From: Bacteroidota bacterium
GTDB taxonomy: Bacteria > Bacteroidota > JABWAT01
NCBI GenBank assembly: GCA_023151185.1
Contig: JAKLJL010000014.1
Coordinates: 1 to 62,586, forward strand
Direction of reading: 5' to 3'
Length of the DNA stretch: 62,586 nucleotides
The notes beneath the pieces were generated by a model. The model did no database searches. It saw only the letters and a program-made list of their open reading frames with translations, and had not been told where the DNA came from. Shown in pieces: positions 33,947 through 42,853 of the stretch. Every line of letters starts with the position of its first letter. Position 1 is the first letter of the stretch. A program made the translations under genes and the position numbers.

Positions 33947-35518
33947 ATGAAAATGATAAAAGCATTAAAACTGGTCTCCGGTCTCGGACTCCTGATGTTT
34001 TCAGCTTGTTCCGATTTTGAGGACCATAAGGAAAAGGTTAGCTGGGGTTCGGCTAACTTATCAAAATTTTTCGCAGTAGGGAATTCTATTACTGCAGGGT
34101 ACCAGTCTGGCTCCTTGTTTGCTGATGGCCAAAGCCACTCCTTTGCAAAACAACTGGCAGATGCTGCTGGGACAAGTTTTCAGGCAAACCTGATTAGTGG
34201 TAATGGATATGGTGAACGCCTTATTTACAATGGAGTTGTTGCCAATGGGTCACCGGTATTTACTATCGGGTCTTCTGCAGGAGCTGCTCCCACAAATATG
34301 GGATATTACACCTCTACTGATAACTTCAATAACTTAGGCGTCCCTGGGGCAGCGCTGGTTATACCGGCGGCAATTGCACCTGGCGATGCAACTGATTTTT
34401 TTGATGTTAACGTTAACTCTACAGGCACAGATGGTCTGATCACCACCAATGGCAAATCCAGAAAAAACCCATACTTTAATGTTGTTCTGGCAAATGGTGC
34501 AAGAGGGTCAAATATTTTTGCAGCACTAAAAGCATCGAAGCCCACATTTGTTTCTCTCTGGCTTGGGAATAATGATGTTTTGGGTTATGCAACATCAGGG
34601 GGCACAAGCCCATCGGCACCCACTGACCCTGCCGTTTTCAGCGCAAAATACCAGGCAGTTCTCGATTCAATCCTTTCCCTGTCTACCGCTCCCAAAGTTG
34701 TTGTTGCCACCATTCCCAATGTTGTCACAATCCCATTTTTTACAACAGTTAACCCGGGTGTAGTTGCCTCTCTTAGCAAAAACAGCATTTCGGGAATTGT
34801 TTTTCAGAAAAACACAGAGTCCCTGTCTCAGGGAACTGGGTCAGCAAGTCTGGCAGACCTGTCTTCGTATAAGCACATGATTACCCTTTTGGGTAGTTCC
34901 TATGCTGCGAATATCGGAAAACAAAACGGTGCCTGGGTGCGTTATCTGGCAAAATCTCAGGGAATTCCGGTTGATAACCTGTATTTGGGTGTTCTGGCCC
35001 CGGCAGGGATCGATACTCTTCAACCATTCGGTCTTTCTCCAAAAAACCCGTGGCCTAACTTCCTGATTCTGGATCAGGATGAAGTTGTTGTCGCCGTAAC
35101 CGCTTTGACCCAGTTTAATGGGGCAATTAAAGCAATTGCCGGTGATGCCTCACGGTCTGCCCGTGTTGCAGTTGTGGATGTAAATGCAGAATTTGGAACA
35201 ATAGCAACTGCTACCGCATTGGGAAAATCAGTGTCCTTTCAGGGAATTGCTATAACGACCAAGTTTTTTACAGGAGGACTTTTCTCATATGACGGAGTTC
35301 ACCCCTCTGACCTGGGACATGGTATCCTGGCCAATTACTTTATCGGGGCAATAAACTCCAAGTTTGGTGCCACCATTCCTGAAGTTGATCTCAATAGGCT
35401 GAACGGCGCCCGTTATGGTAAAAGGGTGTCAGACTCAGGAATAGACAATGTTGTTGTACCTGTAGAGCCCCTGATGAATGCAATTAAGATGCTTGGTGGC
35501 TTTTCTAAGGAAGAATAG
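33947..35518 (+). CDS. SGNH/GDSL-family lipoprotein hydrolase
   Basis: This 523-residue protein has a lipobox MFSAC (Cys21). SGNH blocks are visible: block I FFAVGNSITAGYQSG (catalytic Ser), block III LWLGNNDVLGY (GND with Asn), and block V YDGVHPSDLGHGI (Asp and His). A Gly block lies in between. It is probably an esterase or lipase at the outer membrane and would form a unit with the FadL porin, suggesting lipid or ester release and uptake; that link is inference. Codon use is AT-richer than the surroundings. Confidence 0.87.
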   Translation: MKMIKALKLVSGLGLLMFSACSDFEDHKEKVSWGSANLSKFFAVGNSITAGYQSGSLFADGQSHSFAKQLADAAGTSFQANLISGNGYGERLIYNGVVANGSPVFTIGSSAGAAPTNMGYYTSTDNFNNLGVPGAALVIPAAIAPGDATDFFDVNVNSTGTDGLITTNGKSRKNPYFNVVLANGARGSNIFAALKASKPTFVSLWLGNNDVLGYATSGGTSPSAPTDPAVFSAKYQAVLDSILSLSTAPKVVVATIPNVVTIPFFTTVNPGVVASLSKNSISGIVFQKNTESLSQGTGSASLADLSSYKHMITLLGSSYAANIGKQNGAWVRYLAKSQGIPVDNLYLGVLAPAGIDTLQPFGLSPKNPWPNFLILDQDEVVVAVTALTQFNGAIKAIAGDASRSARVAVVDVNAEFGTIATATALGKSVSFQGIAITTKFFTGGLFSYDGVHPSDLGHGILANYFIGAINSKFGATIPEVDLNRLNGARYGKRVSDSGIDNVVVPVEPLMNAIKMLGGFSKEE

Positions 35519-35550
35519 TCATCGGAGTCTTTCTTTCAACTGTTCAAAAC

Positions 35551-35579
35551 AAAAAACCCGGCTTCTGGCCGGGTTTTTT
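35551..35579. terminator. Bidirectional rho-independent terminator
   Basis: A perfect 12-bp stem (AAAAAACCCGGC / GCCGGGTTTTTT) with a 5-base loop lies between the convergent SGNH and ATPase genes. A run on one side and T run on the other allow termination in both directions. Confidence 0.93.
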
Positions 35580-35599
35580 TTATCCTGAAAGCAGAGTTT

Positions 35600-37087
35600 T
35601 TACTCCTCGCCGAGTTTCAGATTTTTGACCATCGACCCGATCATGTCATGAAAACTGGCTGATTCTTCCAGCCAGTCACGGCCAAGCAGGGAATGCATGG
35701 CAAGTCCTTCCAGAACCAGTTCGGCAAGCAGAGAGTCAGGTGCATCCCCAGCCAGTGCCTTTTTGACGGCAACAAGGGCTTTGAGTCCCTCCGGTAAAAA
35801 CACCTTTTCCTTAAATGTTTTGTCAGGCTCATCAAATTCAAGATCCAGGTTTCGTCCCTTCGAGAACCAGTCCAGAACCTGCCGGTAGGGATTGTTTTCA
35901 GTTCCCGTACGGAAGGCAGCCGGATCAGGAAACAGGGTCAGAAACTGCCGTTTGACGGCTCTGCTGATCAATGTCAGTGCAACTTTCTGCATTCCCTCCT
36001 GTTCCCCTTCATAAACCAGTTCAATTTTGCCGGTCACAGAAGGAACGATCCGGTAAAGGTCGGTCAGGCGAAGGGTGGTTTCTGTTTCACCGTTCAGAAC
36101 GGCCCGGCGTTCGGCCTGGCTGACCAGGTTTTCCAGAGCAGAAATAGCCAGCCGGGCAGAGACTCCCGATTTGTGGTCAATAAATTCACTATCCCGGGCT
36201 TCGAAGGAAATCTGTTCAACCAGGGTCCTGAGCATATCCGGAATGTGAACTGTAACAGCCCGTCCCTCCTGACTGAAAGATTCCTGGCCGGTGATTTTTC
36301 TTGCCACTTCCAGAGTTTTCGGATAGTGGGTAATAATCTGAGAATCAATCCGGTCTTTTAACGGGGTGATGATGGCGCCCCTGTTGGTATAATCTTCAGG
36401 ATTTGCTGTAAAGATCAGCAGAATATCCATTGGAATCCGGGTTTTAAAACCACGGATCTGAATATCCTGTTCCTGCAGAATATTGAAAAGGGAAACCTGA
36501 ATCCGGGGCTGAAGATCGGGAAGTTCATTGATGACGAAAATTCCCCGGTTGGTTCTGGGAATGATGCCGTAATGGAGAATCCGTTCATCCGAATAAGCCA
36601 GTTTTTGAGTTGCCGCCTTGATCGGATCAATGTCACCCACCAGATCGGCAACGGTCACATCGGGGGTCGCCAGTTTTTCGCCGTACCGTTCTGACCGGTG
36701 AATCCACCTCACAGGAGCCTGATCTCCACGTTCTCTGATCAGGTCTTTACCGAAGGGTGAAATGGGATTCAGAGGATGATCATTAACTTCACTGCCGTCC
36801 AGAACCGGAACGTATTCATCAAGCAGCCGGACTAAAAGCCGGGCAATCCGGGTTTTGGCCTGACCCCGCAACCCGAGAAGAATAATGTTGTGGCGGCTCA
36901 GAATGGCATTTTCAAGCTCAGGGATCACTGTTTTCTCATAACCGTGGATTCCGTCGAAAAACCGGTCTTTACTCCGAAGCCTGTCCAGTAAATTCCGTCT
37001 GATTTCATCTTTTACGGATTCCTGCCGGTAGCCTGACTGCTTTAAGCCGCCGAGAGTTTTGATTTCGAGAAATTCCTGACGAAACAT
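35600..37087 (-). CDS. ChlI/MoxR-type AAA+ ATPase
   Basis: This 495-residue AAA+ protein resembles magnesium-chelatase subunit I. It has Walker A GLRGQAKT, Walker B region GIFVINELPDL with pre-sensor text RIQVSLFNILQEQDIQIRGF, sensor 1 IFTANPEDYTNRG, and arginine finger region TPLKDRIDSQI. A lid and C-terminal helical part follow. The NE in Walker B seems usual for this subfamily. Relatives work with VWA-domain partners as metal-insertion or complex-assembly chaperones, but none is adjacent. The start has AAGGA five bases upstream. Confidence 0.85.
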   Translation of the reverse strand: MFRQEFLEIKTLGGLKQSGYRQESVKDEIRRNLLDRLRSKDRFFDGIHGYEKTVIPELENAILSRHNIILLGLRGQAKTRIARLLVRLLDEYVPVLDGSEVNDHPLNPISPFGKDLIRERGDQAPVRWIHRSERYGEKLATPDVTVADLVGDIDPIKAATQKLAYSDERILHYGIIPRTNRGIFVINELPDLQPRIQVSLFNILQEQDIQIRGFKTRIPMDILLIFTANPEDYTNRGAIITPLKDRIDSQIITHYPKTLEVARKITGQESFSQEGRAVTVHIPDMLRTLVEQISFEARDSEFIDHKSGVSARLAISALENLVSQAERRAVLNGETETTLRLTDLYRIVPSVTGKIELVYEGEQEGMQKVALTLISRAVKRQFLTLFPDPAAFRTGTENNPYRQVLDWFSKGRNLDLEFDEPDKTFKEKVFLPEGLKALVAVKKALAGDAPDSLLAELVLEGLAMHSLLGRDWLEESASFHDMIGSMVKNLKLGEE

Positions 37088-37109
37088 GGATTTCCTTGCC
37101 GGTTGATAA

Positions 37110-37142
37110 AGGGGAAATAAAAACCGGAGGAATTACCTCCGG
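37110..37142 (-). terminator. Rho-independent terminator of the TonB receptor gene
   Basis: CCGGAGG (37124-37130) and CCTCCGG (37136-37142) form a 7-bp stem with a 5-base loop. On the reverse strand a T-rich tract (TTTTTATTT) follows, 40 bases after the receptor stop codon. Confidence 0.85.
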
Positions 37143-37181
37143 CTGAAGGGGTATAACGAAAACCCGGAGTAATAAATTCCG

Positions 37182-39452
37182 TCAGAATTCGGCCGTGACT
37201 CCGATCGAGGGAAGGACCCCGATCGAACTTTCTTCTCTGACTTTTTGCTTTTCAACATCCCACTGGACGCCAAACTGATTGTTTTTTCCATACACATTCT
37301 GAACGTCTATGTAGGTAACCAGATTCCAGGCGGTAAAGCTCCATCGTTTATCCAGCCGAAGGTCGAGTTGGTGGGTAACATCCAGCGTTTTCTGATTGTA
37401 TTCAGAAACATTCCGGGTGCCATCCGGATTGTACGGGGTGTAAGGAAGTCCTGATGCCAGTCTGAATTTTAGGCCCAGTTCATACCCGGTGGCAAATTGA
37501 TACCCACCGGACAGGTTGAAAATGACCGGTTGGGAATAGCTTCCCCGGTACTTCTTTGAATTCAGCGGAGTGAAGACGACCTGATTCAGACTCAGGGAGG
37601 CAAGTCCATAGCATTTAACCTCACTCAGTTTCTTCTGGATCTGAAATTCGATCCCCTGCGAGTACCCCGTTCCTTTGCTGACCAGACGGTCAAAACCAAA
37701 GCTGGCAAAACCGTCCTGAAGTCCACCGAAGCCAGCCCCGGTATTGGCAAGAACCAGATAGGTCCGGTCCAGACTCGCCGGATAGTTCCGGTAGGATTTA
37801 TAGTAAACTTCGGCCCGGAACCGGGTGTCAGCCCGGAGAAGGTATTCATATCCTGCCACAGTCTGAAAAGACTGCAGGTGATTCAGGTTTTCGTTTGACG
37901 GATTATTTGCCAGCCAGGTATAGGAAGGAGACTGATGGTAGAGTCCGGCAGACAGGGTGATCCGGTTCAGTTCATTCAGGTTGTAGCCGGCGGCCACACG
38001 GGGTGAAAAAGCCCACGGCGCAGTCAGGGCAGAAAAATAGTCGGCACGCAGTCCGACCGTGTAATCAAATCCGTGATTCCAGTCATGGGCTGCCTGAAGG
38101 TAAACTGATCCTTTGTGAGCCGTCAGGGAATTATCGTCATCCACAGAAAAAACGGACTGAAGGGGATCGGTTGCATTGACAAACAGCTTTGACCGGGCCT
38201 GAACCAGTTTATACTGCGATCCGGCAGTCAGTTCAACTCTTGGAGTCAGCCGGGTGATCCACTCTGCCCGCAGGGAGTTTTCAGCTTCATCGGCCTCGTT
38301 GGCAAACAGGGTTACAAGATTGGTATCAGCCTGTTTGGTGCTGAAACCGACATAATTTCTACCGGCGGTAAGGGAAAAAATCCCTATAGAAGAGACATTC
38401 TGCCAGGTAAGTCCGGCCACGTACTGATTCTGGTTGCTGCCCAGAACCTGTGAATTCGACAGCCGGTTTTCCCGTTTGTCATTATCAAAGGTTACTTCAT
38501 CAATGGCACCGATCCCGAAAAATTCAAGTTTGTTCTTTTCGTCGATCCGCTGAACGAATTTACCCTGAAAATCCCAGTATTGCGGGATGAAACCGAACCC
38601 GGCAGCTTTAAAAATAAAATCGAGATAAGACCGTCTGGCAGAAAACAGGAAATTTCCCTTTTCCCCAACCGGGCCTTCGATATTGGAACCGAATCCGGTA
38701 GCGCTTAAAGTCGTTTTGCTTCCCCACCGGTCCTGACGGCCTTCCCTGAGTGTGATGTTCATGACCGAGGACAAACGGTCACCGTACCGGACCCCGAACC
38801 CGCCGGTAGAAAAATCGGTGTTTTCCACAAAATCAACATTCACCAGCGTTAACGGGCCGCCGGTAGCTCCCTGGGTTCCGAAATGGTTGATGTTCGGGAC
38901 TTCTAGTCCGTCGATAAGAAACAGGTTTTCTGACGGACCGCCGCCTCTGACAATCAGATCATTTCTGCCGGCAGCCTGAGTGGCAACCCCGGGAACAACC
39001 GAAATTGCCCGGACGATATCTTCCTGCCCGCCGGGTGAACGCCTGATTTCCTCATAGGAAAAGGCATTCAGACTGTTGATATTGTCGGTGCTTTTCTGAT
39101 AATAGGAACTGGTTACTTCAATAGTTTCCAATTCGAGATCCGACGGTTCTATTTCAAAGTTCAGACGGGTAAAACTAACGTTACTGACCACCACATCGGT
39201 GCGGGTAACCGAGTTGTATCCCAGATAGGATACCCGGACGGAATAAACTCCGGGTGAAAGTCCGGAAATTTTATACTCGCCGGTTAAATTGGTTGCATCT
39301 CCCCGTCCGGTTTCAATGATGAGGACGTTGGCGCCGATAACCGGCTGCCGGGTTCCTTTGTCGAGAACGGTTCCGGTAAGAATACCGCCCTGCTGGGCAA
39401 TCCCGGCAGAAACCGAAAAAAGAAGGGGAAGAAAGAAAAAAGCTGATTTCAT
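37182..39452 (-). CDS. TonB-dependent outer-membrane receptor with carboxypeptidase-regulatory-like domain
   Basis: This 756-residue receptor has a signal peptide (1-20), a CarboxypepD_reg-like domain (about 25-105: GTVLDKGTRQPVIGANVLI, GVYSVRVSYLGYNS), a plug (about 125-235, VPGVATQAAGRNDLIVRGGGPSENLFLIDG) and a 22-strand barrel ending in GVTAEF. No SusD partner is nearby, so it is a stand-alone TBDT, perhaps for a metal complex, vitamin or peptide. The ATG at 39452 follows AAGGAG and leads into the signal peptide. The ribosome site is part of an 8-bp hairpin, see 39453-39480. Confidence 0.92.
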   Translation of the reverse strand: MKSAFFFLPLLFSVSAGIAQQGGILTGTVLDKGTRQPVIGANVLIIETGRGDATNLTGEYKISGLSPGVYSVRVSYLGYNSVTRTDVVVSNVSFTRLNFEIEPSDLELETIEVTSSYYQKSTDNINSLNAFSYEEIRRSPGGQEDIVRAISVVPGVATQAAGRNDLIVRGGGPSENLFLIDGLEVPNINHFGTQGATGGPLTLVNVDFVENTDFSTGGFGVRYGDRLSSVMNITLREGRQDRWGSKTTLSATGFGSNIEGPVGEKGNFLFSARRSYLDFIFKAAGFGFIPQYWDFQGKFVQRIDEKNKLEFFGIGAIDEVTFDNDKRENRLSNSQVLGSNQNQYVAGLTWQNVSSIGIFSLTAGRNYVGFSTKQADTNLVTLFANEADEAENSLRAEWITRLTPRVELTAGSQYKLVQARSKLFVNATDPLQSVFSVDDDNSLTAHKGSVYLQAAHDWNHGFDYTVGLRADYFSALTAPWAFSPRVAAGYNLNELNRITLSAGLYHQSPSYTWLANNPSNENLNHLQSFQTVAGYEYLLRADTRFRAEVYYKSYRNYPASLDRTYLVLANTGAGFGGLQDGFASFGFDRLVSKGTGYSQGIEFQIQKKLSEVKCYGLASLSLNQVVFTPLNSKKYRGSYSQPVIFNLSGGYQFATGYELGLKFRLASGLPYTPYNPDGTRNVSEYNQKTLDVTHQLDLRLDKRWSFTAWNLVTYIDVQNVYGKNNQFGVQWDVEKQKVREESSIGVLPSIGVTAEF

Positions 39453-39480
39453 GTTTTGTCTCCTTACTGGCAGACAAAAC
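39453..39480 (-). promoter_or_regulatory. Stem-loop enclosing the ribosome-binding site of the TonB receptor
   Basis: GTTTTGTC (39453-39460 on the plus strand) and GACAAAAC (39473-39480) are perfectly complementary with a 12-base loop. On the mRNA the AAGGAG Shine-Dalgarno sits in the loop and the downstream arm directly touches the ATG, so folding could restrict translation. The rest of the gap to hemN (39481-39699) shows no further element I can name. Confidence 0.5.
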
Positions 39481-39699
39481 ACCAGATCACGAGGGAAATG
39501 TTCCAAAAATCGGGCAAAACGGGCTAACGCCAGACTGACCGGTCTTTCCGTTTCCGGCGGAAGTTGAACTTGATCCACTGAAACAGGAAAAATTCGATGA
39601 GGAGATATTTCAATTTTCTGAACATAATCCGGCAGTTAAGAACAGGTTTTAAGTTGGGTTACCTTTAAAGATACAGGAAATCCGGCAGGATTCCGGAAA

Positions 39700-41088
39700 T
39701 TAAACGGTACTGGAAAACCGGTTTTCGGTTGGTTTATTTTTCAGGAATCTGTCGAACCGCATGGCGATTGTTCTCAGAAAAAGTTCTCCCTTTTCGGTTA
39801 CCACAAACCGGTCGGGAAACAGCCTGACGAGGCCGTCATCCAGCAAATCCTGCATATCCTTCAGTTCGGCGGCAAAATAAGTCAGAAATTCCACTGCTGT
39901 CTTCCGTTTGAAATCGTCAAAAAAGACAGCAAAGGAAATCATGATGTCCATGATGGCCGTTTTACGGATAAAGTCATCCCGGGTCATTTTATAACCCGTT
40001 TCAACCGGAATAAATCCGGAATCCAGGCGGTCTTCATAGCCCTTCAGAGTCCGGTCATTCTGGATGTAGGAACCCAGAACATACCCGATCGCCGAGTTGC
40101 CGAAGGCGAGAATATTTTCGGTATCCAGCTCGGTGTAGCCCATAAAGTTCCGTTTCAGGGTACCGTTGTTCAGCGCCTCATAAAGTTCGTCTTCGGGCTT
40201 GGCAAAGTGATCGAGGCCAATCAGGAAATACCCGTTTGCCTCGAAGAATTCCCGTGCGGTGACCAGCAGTTCCATTTTAGCTTCAGCATCCGGTCTGGGA
40301 TGTTTTTCGAGAACTGTCTGATGTTTGTGCATCCAGGGAACATGGGCATACGAAAACATAGCCACGCGGTCAGGATTTAAAACAAGGACTTTCCGGAGGG
40401 ATTCGAGGAAAGAATCTTTGGTTTGATAGGGAAGTCCGTAAATCAGATCAATATTGATGGACTGGGCTCCGGCGAAACGGGCTTCCTGAACCAGGCGGGC
40501 AGTATCTTCAAACGTCTGGATCCGCCGGACGGTTTCCTGAACTTTCGGATCAAAATCCTGAACGCCGAATGAAAACCGGTTGAACCCTTCCTCTGAAAGA
40601 GCCTGAATGTGGGCAGCAGTGGTAACAACCGGATCAATTTCGACCGACAGTTCACCCGAAAGATAGTTGATGTCGAACCGGGTATTCAGAATAGCCATCA
40701 ACCGGCGGATCTGGTCGGGATTCAGGTAAGTTGGCGTTCCGCCGCCCCAGTGAAGCTGCTGAACTTTGGGTTTAAATCCGAGTGAATCCGAAACCAGACT
40801 GATTTCCTTTTCCAGATGGGCCAGATACCGGTTGGCAACTGAATGGTCACTTCTGACAGTCACATTACAGGCGCAGAACAGGCATCTTTCTTCACAAAAC
40901 GGGATATGCAGGTACAGGCTTATCGGTTCCTCTTCATAGCCTTTCAGCCGGGACAGCAGTTTCCGGTAATCAGTTTCCTGATAGCCCGGTTTCCATTCAG
41001 GAGCAGTCGGGTAACTGGTATAACGGGGACCTGCCTGATGGTATTTCTGCATCAGGGATACGATTTCGGTAAATTGTTCGGCTTCCAA
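39700..41088 (-). CDS. hemN: Oxygen-independent coproporphyrinogen III oxidase
   Basis: This radical-SAM enzyme (462 residues from the preferred start) converts coproporphyrinogen III to protoporphyrinogen IX without oxygen. Visible are QKYHQAGPRYTSYPTAPEW, the cluster motif CEERCLFCAC (CxxxCxxCxC, diagnostic of true HemN rather than HemW), QLHWGGGTPTYLNP and FSFGVQDFDPKVQ. TTG at 41088 gives the same N-terminal spacing as E. coli HemN; an ATG at 41052 would cut 12 residues. The frame is open further up to 41292 but runs through hemE. It is the last gene of the hemL-HK-RR-hemE-hemN operon. Confidence 0.93.
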   Translation of the reverse strand: MEAEQFTEIVSLMQKYHQAGPRYTSYPTAPEWKPGYQETDYRKLLSRLKGYEEEPISLYLHIPFCEERCLFCACNVTVRSDHSVANRYLAHLEKEISLVSDSLGFKPKVQQLHWGGGTPTYLNPDQIRRLMAILNTRFDINYLSGELSVEIDPVVTTAAHIQALSEEGFNRFSFGVQDFDPKVQETVRRIQTFEDTARLVQEARFAGAQSINIDLIYGLPYQTKDSFLESLRKVLVLNPDRVAMFSYAHVPWMHKHQTVLEKHPRPDAEAKMELLVTAREFFEANGYFLIGLDHFAKPEDELYEALNNGTLKRNFMGYTELDTENILAFGNSAIGYVLGSYIQNDRTLKGYEDRLDSGFIPVETGYKMTRDDFIRKTAIMDIMISFAVFFDDFKRKTAVEFLTYFAAELKDMQDLLDDGLVRLFPDRFVVTEKGELFLRTIAMRFDRFLKNKPTENRFSSTV

Positions 41089-41107
41089 CGGAGTCGTGCT
41101 TTCTGAG

Positions 41108-42151
41108 TTAAGGTCTAACGGACTGTTTTTTGACTGCCTGAACAAGTGCCCGGGCATGTTCGGGAGGAACGTCGGGGAGAATGCCGTGTCCCAGATTGAA
41201 AATATGGCCGGTACCCGGTCCCCATTGATCCAGAAGCCGTTTGACTTCCGTTTCGATGGCACCCGGCGATGCATACAGAAATGACGGGTCAAAATTTCCC
41301 TGCAGGGAAACCCGTCCGCCGGTCAATTCCCGGGCATGATCAAGAGAGACCGTCCAGTCGAGGCCCAGAACCTGGGCTCCGCACCGGCTCAGGCGGTCAA
41401 GCGATCCGGTTGCCCCTTTGGCAAATACAATAACGGGTACATCCAGAATTTTCAGGGAATCTACAATAAATTCAATGTACTGCAATCCGAATTCTTCATA
41501 ATGAACGGGGTCAAGTGCCGAGGCCCAGGTATCAAAAATCTGGATCAGGTCAGCACCGGCTTCGACCTGGGCAATCAGATAATCTGAAATGGCAAACGAA
41601 AGCTGTTTCAGAAGGGTGTGGGCTGTTTCTGGGTGATCCTGAATCAGGGATTTTGAATACCGGAAGGTTTTGGATGAAGCCCCCTCAACCATATAGGTCA
41701 GCAAAGTCCAGGGTGCTCCAGAAAACCCGATCAGCGGAACACGGCCATCAAGCGCCTGTTTGGTCATTTTAAGTGCATCCATCACATACGACAGATCCGA
41801 AACCGCATCAATTACTTTCAGATTCGCAACATCCGAAGCAGTTCTGACCGGATTGTGAATCACCGGGCCTTTCGATTCGATCAGTTCCAGATCAGAGCCC
41901 ATGGCTTCAGGTATGACCAGAATATCCGAAAAAATGATGGCAGCATCCACACCGATCAGATCAACCGGCTGAAGGGTGACTTCTGTGGCCAGTTCGGGGG
42001 TTTTGCACATTTCGAGAAAGGACCTGCCTTCTCTGACCGCCCGGTATTCGGGCAGGTAACGCCCGGCCTGGCGCATCATCCAAACAGGTGTCCGTTCAAT
42101 GGGCTGCCGTCGTGCGGCACGCAAAATCAGGTCATTCTGAAGCGGTTTCAT
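41108..42151 (-). CDS. hemE: Uroporphyrinogen decarboxylase
   Basis: This 347-residue enzyme removes four carboxyl groups from uroporphyrinogen III to give coproporphyrinogen III. Signature motifs are RTPVWMMRQAGRYLPEYR (substrate-binding Arg), GFSGAPWTLLTYM and the C-terminal FNLGHGILPDVPPEH. Its start overlaps the stop of the response regulator by one base (TGATG), so expression should be translationally coupled to the two-component genes. hemN follows after about 20 bases. Confidence 0.97.
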   Translation of the reverse strand: MKPLQNDLILRAARRQPIERTPVWMMRQAGRYLPEYRAVREGRSFLEMCKTPELATEVTLQPVDLIGVDAAIIFSDILVIPEAMGSDLELIESKGPVIHNPVRTASDVANLKVIDAVSDLSYVMDALKMTKQALDGRVPLIGFSGAPWTLLTYMVEGASSKTFRYSKSLIQDHPETAHTLLKQLSFAISDYLIAQVEAGADLIQIFDTWASALDPVHYEEFGLQYIEFIVDSLKILDVPVIVFAKGATGSLDRLSRCGAQVLGLDWTVSLDHARELTGGRVSLQGNFDPSFLYASPGAIETEVKRLLDQWGPGTGHIFNLGHGILPDVPPEHARALVQAVKKQSVRP

Positions 42152-42852
42152 CAGGCTCCGGTAAACTTATATCCGGTTCCCCGGATGGAATGAATGAACC
42201 GGGGATTTCCCGGATCTGTTTCAAAATATTTTCTCAGCCGGGCAATAAAATTATCAATTGTCCGGGTTGTCGGGTAAATATCGTATCCCCAAACCCGGCT
42301 CAGAATAGTTTCCCTCGAAACAACCTGACCTTCATTCTGGATGAGGAGTTTCATGATCTCGGTTTCTTTGGAAGTCAGTTCAACCCGCCCGGCAGCGGTA
42401 TCTGCTTCCTGCCGTGAAAAATAGATCACATTTGGCCCGAATTGATGCTGGTCGACCAACAGTTTGGATGAAGTATGCTGAACCAGTGACGACCGTTTCA
42501 CCAATCTGCCAATTCTGAGAAGCAGTTCCTCCAGGTTAAAGGGTTTGGTCATGTAGTCATCTGCACCGGTTTTCAATCCTTTGATTTTATCCTGATCCTG
42601 ATACCGGGCCGAAAGGATCAGAACCGGGGTGGTTTCGTCCTTGATCCGGATGGATTCCAGAACATCAAAACCGGATGCACCGGGCAGCATCAGATCCAGA
42701 ATGACCAGGTCAAACCGTTCATTTTCGAACGTTTCAATGGCCCGGATGCCGTTTGGAATCAGGGTAACCGAGTACCCTTCCTGTTCCAGATTGAATTTCA
42801 GGGCTTCTGCAATATTCAGTTCATCTTCGACCAGCAAAATTCTCTGATCCAT
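42151..42852 (-). CDS. OmpR/PhoB-family response regulator inside the heme operon
   Basis: This 233-residue protein has a receiver domain (LLVEDELNIAEAL, phospho-acceptor Asp53 in VILDLMLPGASG, Lys in MTKPFNLEEL) and a winged helix ending SIRGTGYKFTGA. The ATG at 42852 has GAGGG five bases upstream and lies one base after the kinase stop; an ATG at 42864 would overlap the kinase by 11 bases. It is translationally coupled to hemE downstream. By position it should regulate heme synthesis, or be regulated with it; TGTCA repeats upstream of hemL could be its site. Confidence 0.9.
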   Translation of the reverse strand: MDQRILLVEDELNIAEALKFNLEQEGYSVTLIPNGIRAIETFENERFDLVILDLMLPGASGFDVLESIRIKDETTPVLILSARYQDQDKIKGLKTGADDYMTKPFNLEELLLRIGRLVKRSSLVQHTSSKLLVDQHQFGPNVIYFSRQEADTAAGRVELTSKETEIMKLLIQNEGQVVSRETILSRVWGYDIYPTTRTIDNFIARLRKYFETDPGNPRFIHSIRGTGYKFTGA

Positions 42853-42853
42853 T

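Noticed and set aside
41089-41292. Upstream extension of hemN
   Set aside because: It runs through the hemE 3' end in another frame and exceeds the family N-terminus.
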